Shown piece after piece: positions 22,709 through 32,571 of a stretch of DNA of 64,000 nt. The notes beneath the pieces are model-generated. The model ran no database searches. It saw only the letters and a program-made list of their open reading frames with translations, and was not told where the DNA came from. A program made the position numbers and the translations under genes. How positions within the stretch are numbered: the stretch's first letter is position 1; the number at the start of each line of letters is the position of its first letter. This DNA comes from Setomelanomma holmii (lineage: Eukaryota; Ascomycota; Dothideomycetes; Pleosporales; Phaeosphaeriaceae), in assembly GCA_010015745.1 (NCBI GenBank), contig ML978229.1, forward strand, positions 1 to 64,000. Reading direction: 5' to 3'.

Positions 22709-24310
22709 ATGAGTTGGCACCTTAAACGGTCATTTTGGACCGCCACCCTTGACAGATATCCCACGAGTTTCAAGGAAGATAGAGAAAGATCATCGTCGCT
22801 ATCCAGGAGGCCAGTCGGACCGGTCCGTCCCTTCCTAAGACGCCCCTCAACCAACGGTGTCACCCTGCAAACAGTCTCTGGCAGCACCATCACAAATCTC
22901 GCTGTTTGTGCAATTCCGGAAAATCCTAGGGCGACACGTACACGATCGCGCTCCAGTGAAGCTCTCATACCATGGAAGCCACCACGCCGTCACAGTTTTT
23001 CAGGGGACTCCACGTCACCTTCCTCTGCTATCGCTACAAAAGGACATGTCCTGCCTCTCTTCACAGCGCCTCGTGTGCCCCGCGGTAGGGGTATAAGTAC
23101 GATGCCTTTCGCTATGGAAATACCAGACCTCTCGCTGAGGAGCACATTCGCGCCGCCATTCTCCAAGGAAGCAACACCAGCTGCGACGTGTGCGATGTGC
23201 AAGTACACAATCACTACCTTGGAGTGCGGCCACCCCGCAGAAGATCACGTCAACACAACCGAATGCCCGCATTTCCAGAAGACGGGTGTTCCTTGTGACC
23301 GAGAGAATTCAGCAAATCGTAGTCGCGTCAGCATAAGGACCGAAGAACGAAGTGGACTGTGCGCCAAATGTCGCCTCCGTCAACGCGAGCTGGCCGAGTT
23401 GGAGGCTATGAAGCGCGACGAAGAGCAGGCAAAGAAGCAGAGTCTCGCTGAGGCGAAAGAAAAAGAGGCGGCCTTGAAGGAACACGAGGAGAGGCTTTTT
23501 AAGGAATCTGCGAAAGAGTTCGCGCGACTTGAACAAGAAAGAGAGCAACAGCAGATTGCGGAAGCGCTGAGGAAGTCGCAGGTGGAGGAGGAGGCCGCAA
23601 GACTTCAGAATGAGCAAGACGATCTGGCGAAAGCGCTCGTGGAATCGTGCGTGCTCAGTCCTGAGGACACGACCGGCGAAGCAAAGCGAGACCAGTCCCG
23701 AACAGATTCTGTTCAGTTGCCATCGCCTCCGTTCACGCCTGTCAGGCGCACGTCATCTGTACGATCGCCGCCTGTCGAGACACCAGCCAAGCCCGTGGAC
23801 TACAGCCTTCCCGTAGGACAACAGGAGTACGGAGCCTACACCTTAGGCGGACGACGTCAGCCTGTCCATGAATCGCAGAAGCAAAAGGCCGCAAAATACA
23901 TTCTCAATTCACCAATCACACCAAGCTCGCCCGCACCCATGACCCGTCTGGGTGGCACTATACAACCTAATTCTCCAAGCCCGCGACATGTACACACGAC
24001 GAGTTCCCCGGTTCCCAACCCTACAGATCTTAGGGCTAACCTACGTCGAACGGGTGGGCCCCGGAAATCGATGCCCTCTCAGTCGGAAGCAGGAACTAAT
24101 CCCGAACTGGATGCATTCTTAGCAAGACGACGAACGTGGGACCGTAATGATGAAACGTCTTCGAATGTATCGATCACTCCCTCCGAGTCTGCATCGAATC
24201 TTGGGACGAGGCCCAGTAGCTCAGGTGCATCTGATCTGAGTGGAGCAAGCACGAAGCATGATGATTCCACAACAAGAAATCTAGCAGAGAAGCGAGGAAG
24301 AAAGGACTGA
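22709..24310 (+). CDS. cysteine-cluster, coiled-coil protein with two UIM-like motifs
   Basis: Not a named family. A single exon from the ATG at 22709 gives 533 residues; a second good ATG at 23102 would remove 131. The N-terminal part is basic and disordered, with RRHSFSGDS-type phosphosites. Next comes a cluster of Cys and His (CAMCKY, ECGHP, TECPHF, VPCDR, LCAKC; about residues 161-221) that probably binds zinc. A highly charged Glu/Lys/Ala coiled coil follows, and at its end are two motifs fitting the ubiquitin-interacting pattern: IAEALRKS (about 283-290) and LAKALVES (about 306-313). The C-terminal 200 residues are Ser/Pro-rich and disordered. A ubiquitin-binding adaptor is a reasonable but untested idea. 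Confidence 0.72.
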   Translation: MSWHLKRSFWTATLDRYPTSFKEDRERSSSLSRRPVGPVRPFLRRPSTNGVTLQTVSGSTITNLAVCAIPENPRATRTRSRSSEALIPWKPPRRHSFSGDSTSPSSAIATKGHVLPLFTAPRVPRGRGISTMPFAMEIPDLSLRSTFAPPFSKEATPAATCAMCKYTITTLECGHPAEDHVNTTECPHFQKTGVPCDRENSANRSRVSIRTEERSGLCAKCRLRQRELAELEAMKRDEEQAKKQSLAEAKEKEAALKEHEERLFKESAKEFARLEQEREQQQIAEALRKSQVEEEAARLQNEQDDLAKALVESCVLSPEDTTGEAKRDQSRTDSVQLPSPPFTPVRRTSSVRSPPVETPAKPVDYSLPVGQQEYGAYTLGGRRQPVHESQKQKAAKYILNSPITPSSPAPMTRLGGTIQPNSPSPRHVHTTSSPVPNPTDLRANLRRTGGPRKSMPSQSEAGTNPELDAFLARRRTWDRNDETSSNVSITPSESASNLGTRPSSSGASDLSGASTKHDDSTTRNLAEKRGRKD

Positions 24311-24501
24311 AATTGCATTGATTCCCAGCGTTCCTAGCGTCATGGTTGAATGTGTTACGATAGCTTTGTAAATCTCCCGCAGCATAAATTCGTATAATGT
24401 GACAACGATGCTCAGTGTCGTTACCTTTCGAGCTTCACCTCCAGGGCCCATCTGTTTGAGTATGTCCTTTGTATTCTCGTTGGTACACTGTAGTTACCCA
24501 G

Positions 24502-25596
24502 CTAGGTCACGTAGTATTCGCGGCCTAGGTAATCTGCGACGTATCGTACGTCGTCTTCAGCATGCACCTCGTCACCTCCATCGTCGAGTCGGTTGGAGCA
24601 TTCGTCAAGACTATGGCACTGGTTGCACGTCAGCAATCGTCGAATGTGGCTGTGATCTGTCTTACCATCTGCTCATCGTATGCAGCGTACTTGAAGAACG
24701 CAGTGGCTTTCTTAGCGAAAGCACGGCGTGATGCATTTAGATTTGCTTCGAACTTGCGCACAACATTGCCACCATATCTATTCGCTGTTAGAGGAGTATA
24801 AACTAGTATGACGGTCCGATTCTTACGCTTGAATCGTCCCATTTATCCGCTCGCTGACAAAAACGCTATGGACAAGCTTGGCGGAGACGATGTGATCAGT
24901 ATGGTCGGCAGGTGCAATGGGTTGTGGCCCGTTTGAGAGTGTAGCTTTGTGGTTTAGAACTCGAACGTCCTTTGGCTTCCTAGTGTGCAGAATGAAGCCG
25001 ACAAGCTCTTTCAGATCGCGCAGCGTATATGTGGCATTGCCGTCCGTCGAGGTAATGCTACCGATCTCCTTACGGTATAGCTGGCTTAGGGACCTTCGTC
25101 CGCTCAAGTGGTACCCTTCTCCAGATGGTGAGCCGTCCGGCAAGCGGAGATAAAGGATCTGTATGTTCGGCATGCCTCTTAGTGACCACGAGTGCACGTC
25201 GTGAGTGCCGACTCGAATCGTTGCCTCCTCTCGAGTCGGGTTGCTGACAGGAATGCCGGCCATTAGCACATAGGCCTCTTGAAGACCACGCTCGAGAGAC
25301 TGTGAGAAGTTGCCTTCAATGCCACGGTCACCTGAAGTGAACACGACCGTGGTGACGCATTTCAGCACATAGAGATCGCGAAGCAGGTCTGGATTCTGGT
25401 AGAGCAGACCGTCAACCGGATGAGCGCTGAAGTAGATCGTGCCGCTAATCGATCACGTCAGTAGCAGCCATACGATGAGCTCAAATGCTGCTAACCCAGT
25501 GCAGCTAAGGGGCTTCTCTTCTGAGTTCCCTCGCACAGACAGCGCAGTCACTGCGCATAGCCAGAAGAGGAAGGACCAGGATGACTGTGAGAGCAT
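24502..25596 (-). CDS. secreted PIG-L-like (GlcNAc-PI de-N-acetylase family) protein
   Basis: Member of the PIG-L/LmbE fold, whose enzymes remove N-acetyl groups using zinc. Exons 25496-25596, 24827-25444, 24666-24777 and 24502-24618 close in frame to 315 residues. A clear signal peptide (LFLFWLC-type hydrophobic core, residues 5-22) makes it secreted, unlike ER-membrane Gpi12. The fold is recognised from FSAHP near the start, VVFTSGDRG, the REA-like segment around LERGLQEAY, DHTDH, and the end YLGREY. The zinc/catalytic motif, normally HPDDE or HEDDD, reads HPVDG: the first Asp, the general base in characterised members, is Val. It may be inactive or act differently. It shares a promoter region with LCP5. 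Confidence 0.78.
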
Positions 25597-26238
25597 TCTG
25601 ACGGAGTGTTTCAGGAGCGTAGATGGGTTGTGAAGGGTAAGACGAAACGTGAGATTTGCAGAAAGCAGTAAAGAGCGCTGTGGATATTTGCAGTCGAGAA
25701 GTTTGGCGCTTGGTTCTGAGGTCAGACAAGAGCTGCCACGAGGCGACCAAAGGAAGGAGCGACAGCGACCAGCATCCGAACACAACCACTGCCCCAATAC
25801 GAACATACTTACCGCTGATGAGACCAAAGTGCGCAGATATGACATATGTCTTGTCCCTGCATTGCGCAGGTCTTCATGCCGACTTTGGAACTACTTTGGC
25901 ATCAGTCCTCACTGCAACATTTCTCGCTCCATAGCCAGGCATGTTATTCACTTCACTTGATTCGGATGCGTCTCCGCAAAGTTACGAGGTCGACACAGGC
26001 TCTCCCAAGTTCCGAAGATACAGATTTTCAAATGCAGCGTGACCGACAGGAAGCATGGTATGGACGGCCTCACATGTGTTGTGTTCGAGTCTACCAGGCG
26101 GCGAAGGTGCGAGGCTGCCCAGGTGCACGGAACCAGAACGGAAATGGCAGGTAGCGCTAAGCCAAAAGTAGCACTAGCGCTTTGAGCCCTGGACAAATTT
26201 CTTTGCGCGCATTGCGACAACCATCACACCCACCAACC
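25597..26238. promoter_or_regulatory. divergent promoter, PIG-L-like / LCP5
   Basis: Head-to-head spacer of 642 bp. Overlapping short frames on both strands lack protein signatures. No TATA box is obvious. Confidence 0.45.
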
Positions 26239-27315
26239 ATGGCCGTGGACAACACTCTCGACTCGCTTTTTGCGACACTCGTCACGTCTATACAATCCGC
26301 TACCGAGGCACTGCCGACCGAGGATATTTTGCCACCAAAAGAAGGCATTTCTTTGCTTGACGTGAAGAATGAGCTACTCCTCTCCTATCTGCAAAATCTT
26401 GTTTTTCTCATTCTGCTGAAGTTGAGAGCTCGTGCGGACTCAAACGGTTTAGGACAAGAGTCAGACCTACACCCCCAAGATGAAGTTGTACAGCAGCTGG
26501 TAGAGTTACGCGTTTATCTGGAGAAGGGAGTACGGCCATTAGAAAATCGCCTCAAGTACAACATCGACAAGATCATCCGGACGGCTGATGACGCTGCTCG
26601 GCGCATGGCTCAACCTGCCAACAAGACCAAGTCGAAGAAGTCTAGAAACGACGCAAACTCGGACTCGGATGCTAGCGACGCAGGATCAGATGGCTCAGCC
26701 CAGACAGAAGACGACGAAGATGAGATGACCTATAGACCCCGAGGTACCGCAATGGTTCGGGCCAAAGCAGAAGTCAAGGAAGACAGAACGAAAGAGTCTG
26801 CTAAGGATGGAATTTACAGACCACCCAAGATCACTCCAATGTCTATGCCGACAACTGAAAGCCGAGAAACGCGGCGTGAGCGAAGACCCGGCAAATCAGC
26901 CACTCTTGATGAGTTCATTGCGACTGAGCTCTCTTCTGCACCAATTGCAGAACCAAGTATTGGAAGTACTATTGTCAATGGCGGACGTCACACCAAGTCT
27001 GAGAAGGAGCGACGCGAGGAGAATGAGCGAAGGGAATACGAAGAATCGAACTTTACGCGTCTCGCTCCAATTAGCAAGAAAGAGCAAGCAAAGAAGAGGG
27101 GCCGAGGCCAGGATGGTGGATTTGGTGGAGAAGAATGGCGGAGCCTGAGTGCCGGCATTGACCGTATCGATCGACTCACGCAGAAGAAGAGCGGCAAGCT
27201 AGGGTCATTGGAGAAGAGCAGGAAAAGGCCGACGAGTGATGGGCCCCGAGGATCTGGTTCTGTAGCGGGCGATGCCTTCGAGAAGCGAAGAAAAGTGGTG
27301 GCGAGGTACAAGTAG
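26239..27315 (+). CDS. lcp5: LCP5 / neuroguidin (Sas10/Utp3/C1D family)
   Basis: Nucleolar protein of the small-subunit processome, needed for early cleavage of pre-rRNA with U3 snoRNP. One exon, 358 residues. The N-terminal about 110 residues form the Sas10/Utp3/C1D helical domain, with LLDVKNELLLSYLQNL and the hallmark RPLENRLKYNIDKI at its end. An acidic Ser/Asp stretch (about 145-175) follows, then the block MTYRPR and the conserved IYRPPKITPM seen in LCP5/neuroguidin proteins. The C-terminus is Arg/Lys-rich and helical, as expected for rRNA contact, ending KRRKVVARYK. The ATG at 26239 sits in a good context (CCAACCATGG). Confidence 0.9.
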   Translation: MAVDNTLDSLFATLVTSIQSATEALPTEDILPPKEGISLLDVKNELLLSYLQNLVFLILLKLRARADSNGLGQESDLHPQDEVVQQLVELRVYLEKGVRPLENRLKYNIDKIIRTADDAARRMAQPANKTKSKKSRNDANSDSDASDAGSDGSAQTEDDEDEMTYRPRGTAMVRAKAEVKEDRTKESAKDGIYRPPKITPMSMPTTESRETRRERRPGKSATLDEFIATELSSAPIAEPSIGSTIVNGGRHTKSEKERREENERREYEESNFTRLAPISKKEQAKKRGRGQDGGFGGEEWRSLSAGIDRIDRLTQKKSGKLGSLEKSRKRPTSDGPRGSGSVAGDAFEKRRKVVARYK

Positions 27316-29763
27316 AGAACGAGTGTCCCCACTTAGCTATCGGATCTGTGGCCCGCAATCCGAGCATGATGCTGCATGCATGATAAACGGCAAGGTGTTC
27401 ACTCGAATTAGGCATGAACTTGAGGGGAGGACATTTGTGTACGGGTACCTGCAGCGATATCAATCACACACATCGAGAGGTTCCGAAGATGCCTTTATGA
27501 GCTAGATTCTTTGGACAGTTTGTCAAGCTGTAGCAATCCTTGATGATGTCTCTTACATAGGGTTTCGTTGATTACTGGGATATTTTCAACCTGATACTTG
27601 GTGGAATGATGCTCAGCAAGACCACTCTTGTGTCTGAACAGTAGCACTTTTGACTGTCAGAGGTTGACTTTCCTATTTAGGTAACCTGAACGTTTTCCGT
27701 CAATCGCTGCAACCCCAATCGTGGCCTGGAGGCCTTCGATGCTGCCAAGTACCTTCGTGCCACCACATAAATCCATATTGAGGTTCTCCACGCATACCTT
27801 TCGCAAAAGGTTCATTAATATGTCATAATTTCCAAGAATTTTCTTCCCTTGATCTGCTACAAAGTTTCTCTTACATCTTGCGACCACATTACGAAAGCAC
27901 TCGCGTGGTCGTGTTGGACAATAACCTTTCTCGCTTCTCTACCCTATTCTGCCGCACTCCACTCCGTTCCCCACATCCGAAACCACGACTCGACGATAAT
28001 CGCCGGCCTGAAGTCTCAGTCCAGATGCAAGGTTGTGCGTTACTAGTGCAACCCAGGTCATTCAGCTGACGATGCGGTCTTCTGCGCGCTATACCACGAC
28101 GCCTTCAACTATAGGTCGCGTTCATCTCAATTACTGCTAGCGCGCGTCATCTATGTGGAGGTGTTCCAGAAACCGTGATCCTTGCACTCGGACTACAGGT
28201 GTTAAGACTGGAATACTGGTTAGGTAAACCCTTGGTCTAGGACGTCCCGACCTTCTCGAACATGATTCTGCACTTCTCATGTCATACAGATAGAACCTGG
28301 GGATGAACAGCGGACGAGTAGCGCTCCACGTTATCCATAGAAAGGTAGCACATTCATCGCACTTCGTCCTGCATCTCAAAACCAATACTCGCAGCTGCCG
28401 ACCTATCACAGTCTACCATGCGAGATGCCGTGTAACGTCCCGCATTGAGCATATCGTAGCGAGTCATGGTCATGCGAGTATTTACAGCACCCCGCTTTCC
28501 AAGAACCATAAAGTCCAAGTCCGAGTCCGAATCCACGTATCGCACCACAGGACGAACCACAACTACCGGTAGCTTGCTCGTGAGCGCGTGTCGTGTCAGC
28601 GAAGTGGCTGCATCACACATGGCACCACGTTCTCGTCGACGGCTCCTCGCGCAGCTCATCCGTGACGGTGGGGTCCACACGGTGCTTCGAGAAGGCTTCC
28701 AGAAGATGTGATGGAAGGCGTAGACGTGCTTGAAGATGTGATAAGAAGCCACCAACCTGCTTCATCGGTACGTGCTTGTATTGGCGACGATAGAGTCGTG
28801 GGCTGTGGCTGGATCTTACCTGGGAGACTAGCTTATGTGCTGCAGGCGGAGGCGTGTGTCACAATCGGTGGCTGGTAGGGAGGTTCGGAGAACTCTGCTT
28901 TCAGATCGTCCTCGAGCGATATGGACTGGCACGGGATTTTGGCAGATCGTTTCGTTCCCCGGATTTACACACGAATGCATCATCGACTTCATCTCCGAAC
29001 ATCCTCGCTGCACACTCTACCTAGAACCGTAGTGTGTACTGCTTACGCACATCCTCCTTCTTGCGCATACCGATCACTCCACAATACCCTAGCGCGCACA
29101 TGCATGTCCATGTCCCTGATCAGGTTTCGAAACCTTCCAGAAGGCCTCGCGAGTGGTCCCGGTTAAAGTCAGAAACCTATGGTGTGCATGCACACTACTC
29201 GGCTTATTGGGCCCTTGATCCCTACTGGCTTTGAGGAGCTTCAAGCACGTTAATATCGGATTCAGATTGCGTGGTTCCGACGTTGGCGCTGTTCGCGCTC
29301 GTAAGTCGACAGGTTCTTGAGTCTGCCTATCGATGATTTGGCACCGCAATAGGCCACTTGAACGTGAGGAAGTTGTAGCTTGCAATGGAGGAGTCTCATG
29401 AAATGACACGCGTTGGGTATGTAGATCCTCATGTCTATGTCTGCAAGGCTTGAAATAAACGCTTCGACCAAGCCTCCGATCCTGCGTGGCTGTGGTCTCG
29501 TGATGATCCAACATCGAACGGCTTCAGCCACCGTCCCGCACCGAGCCCAACGCTCATCCACAGTGAGCTTCAGTACCAGATGATCTTCATCCTACCCCAC
29601 AGTGCGAGCAAAGTGATGTAAGCGTGATCTGATCCACCAAGAACCATGAGGAGTCTCATGATCTCGCACAGAGCTCTGAATGCGTCGATGCAAGCGCGGC
29701 GCCTGCTGTGCTTCCGTACCTACGTAAGACAAATCGAGTGGTCTTTGGTCCTTTTTAATCTTC
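27316..29763. other. 2.4-kb gene-poor region
   Basis: No gene could be supported on either strand. The longest frame (28354-28755, minus, 133 codons) shows no domain and contains no convincing splice partners. A 76-codon minus frame at 27657-27887 is AT-rich and unrecognised. No terminal repeats or transposase-like frames were noticed. Confidence 0.45.
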
Positions 29764-32571
29764 CTATTCAGACAGTCCAAGTGATTGCTTCATCTCTGTT
29801 GTGGCCAAGTTGAGCATGAGACCATAATGGCCCGGCTCCTCGAGTTTTGTAAAGATCTTCATCAACGGGGCTGCGCATTCCGACTGACACGGTGTTGTCA
29901 TATGCATATGGGACGGATCGTCCCCATCCTGAATGGGAAGCTGGAATATTCCTGACCTAATGTTCCGAGGTTGAATCCTGGAAACTGGTCCTGGAGGACT
30001 CATGCAGCTTGATGAGTACAGGTCTGTGCACTGAACCGAACTATGAGTCGCCACCGCCGCTGGTGTCCATCTCCGGGAAGCCCTCCCACGCGTGATGACC
30101 TCTGGCTGGGAAATATAATCGTCGAGGTCATCGGAGGAACATCCCAATCAGACAGGTTGGCGATGCTGTCTGCGGAACTGCGGAACTGTCTCCTTGGCGA
30201 TAGGCATAAGCGCACGTTGGATCTTCTGCGAAACGATCTGAGCTGCGACTTGCCACTTGAGCGGATCATATTCATGACTCAAATTTCAAATCCGCGGTTC
30301 GTAGCCACATCTGCCGTTTCCCTTCAGCTTCTCGTATGATTTCAGCTGAAAGTCGAAGGCTGGGTGCGAGGTGGGCGTAGCGTTCCATCTCCAGTACGAC
30401 GTTGTTGATGATGTCGTCCATGGTCGCTGGAGGTGGAAGAAGCTGCGATAGTGAGGCAGTCATGGTCGCGCCCATAATAAGCAAGGTCTGTGATATGATC
30501 CTAGCATATTGTTAGTGTGAAGTTCTCCAACTCTGTTATTCAGACATACGATAGAGCCCCCTGGAATAGGTAGGGGAGATGCCCTGCATGGTGCGCTGTG
30601 ATGTATTCCAATTGCCGAACACATGCCTCCAAGCATTTGTGGCAATTGTCTTGCACGCTCGAATCCATGGCTAGACTCTCGTCCTGCAAAACGAGAAGCA
30701 CGTATGGGCGGAAAATGATGGTTCGGCAGGCAAAGTATCGGAGCCTGAGGACAGTCTGCACCGGATTTTGTAGTGGGACTCTATCGAGCGGGAACTGCAT
30801 GGCCTGTGGCAGACCTGCATACCACTGATTGAGCTGATAATCTAGCTCTACGACTAGCGGGTCCAGTTGTGCAACAGAGGTGGCCGCGGGGCCCTTCGAG
30901 TACGGCGTCGTGCGGATATAGAGCATAGAGCTCACGCGGTTGAGTAGTCGGCGCAGGGCAATCTCTGCAAGGAAATACCACAACTCATCGCGACCTACAG
31001 CTTCCATACCCAGGTCCTCGAATCCAGTGGGTAATGAGAAACCTTCTTCGAATTGTGCTATACCGGAGTGTGGGAGGTCCAGCTCTGCTAGCAGATCACT
31101 AAACATGAGATTAGCAGAATTCACTACCTCAAAAGAATAAATTTACCTCTCTATCATGACGGCATTCCAGTACACTCGCTTGCCTAGCTCTTCCTCAGCT
31201 GGAGATATCCTTCCTGGTGCACTAAGCAGTAACTGCAGCTTCATGCTGGCCCCTGACAGTACGTTCCAGGCTTCGACAGGGCGGACTAGGTAGACCAGGT
31301 ACGCCGCGGCCAGAATTTGGCACTGTGCTGCAACCATGTTGTTCCTTGTCATTACACTGGGCAAAAGTCCCCATGCCGCAGCAAAGTAGGCAAGCCCTGG
31401 TGGCTCTTTCTCTGGGTTTTGTTGGGTGATGCTTCCTGTGCTCCCAGCGTGCCCAAGAGCCAGGACTAGGAGAACGATGCAGCTTTCAGGTCCATCGCGG
31501 AATCCATGGGCAAGCGCGGTTTGATAGTAAGTGCTCCAAGTATAGGGGTTGACGCAAGCATAAAAGACATTCACTCTCTCGAAGTAGGCTTGAACGTACG
31601 CTCCAGTATTCGATAGATCCAGGCCTCGCGTGCTGCTCAGACTGACCGGGTCGCGGGTCATCTCAAGCTGGAGCAAAATCTTCGCATCATATTGCCGCGA
31701 GACCAGCTCTCGGATCATAGGAGAAGCCAATAGATTCAAAGCTGCAGTGTTGTGGGTTTTCGGCATGGTCGAGATGTTTGAAGGATGATTAGTCCAGGTG
31801 CCAATGCCGTTGATTGGCTGTACCATTCCGAGGTGGGGCATATTGCCAGAGCTTCGCGCCAGAAAGTCCTCACTCGTGGTGTTGCTTGCAGCGGGCGAAT
31901 GTGACGCTAATGAGAAACCATTTGTGAGGTTCGTTTGCAACAGCCCTTCAATGCGATTTAGGTGCTCCAAGATGAGCTTGTCACCAGCGTCCAGCTTGAT
32001 GCCAGGTTCACGGTAAATGCATTCGGCATTCAATTCCGCGCAAAGTCTACATTTCGGTCTTGTGCCATCGCAGCGTGACTTGCGCGAACGACATATTTCA
32101 CACTATTCCAATGTCAGCTTTTCTTCATTCTGACGCGATACTTGGGTAACGCAATACCGCAATAGTTGCGCGACGTCGTGGATAATCTATTGTGTCCGTA
32201 CTTGGCCGTTTCTTTGCGGTCGGTCGTGGTTCTGAATTTGTTCCATTGGTACCATTGGTACCGTTGCTCGTGGGTGCGGTGCCATTTGACGCGGGTGGTG
32301 TGTGGTCATTGGACATCTCACGGTCGGTACCAGAGGATTGAGACATGTTGCGGGGTCGCTTCTTGAAAGGATTGCTCAAACCACCGTTCCCAGAGAAAAG
32401 ACCATTCGGCGACTCGAGGAGATGGGGCGGCCGGAGGGCGGATTTGAGGACGAAATTGCCCGAGTTCGGTAGAGTGGAAAGATTAAGGCAGAAGGAGTCT
32501 CGCGGAAACTGTCCATTGGTGGTTGCTGCTGACACGGGACTAACGTCTGGAGACGGCGTTATTGCCGCCAT
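29764..32571 (-). CDS. Zn2Cys6 transcription factor, 3' end apparently frameshifted
   Basis: Fungal binuclear-cluster regulator. Exons 32158-32571, 31147-32102, 30550-31098 and 30500 onward. The zinc cluster starts right after intron 1 with CEICRSRKSRC, then CRLC and AEC, the correct Cys spacing, preceded by the basic RRRATIA. The middle homology domain follows in exons 2 and 3 (for example LGKRVYWNAVMIE). In frame 1 exon 4 stops at TGA 30272-30274, giving 715 residues. Immediately downstream, a shifted frame reads EYDPLKWQVAAQIV and stops at 30148-30150; beyond that stop the same frame stays open to 29764. A one-base insertion near 30273, an assembly error, or an unusual intron would explain this. 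Target genes are unknown. Confidence 0.75.

Noticed and set aside
28354..28755. 133-codon minus-strand frame in a gene-poor region
   Set aside because: No domain, no splice partners, length within chance expectation; kept only as a note for the region.
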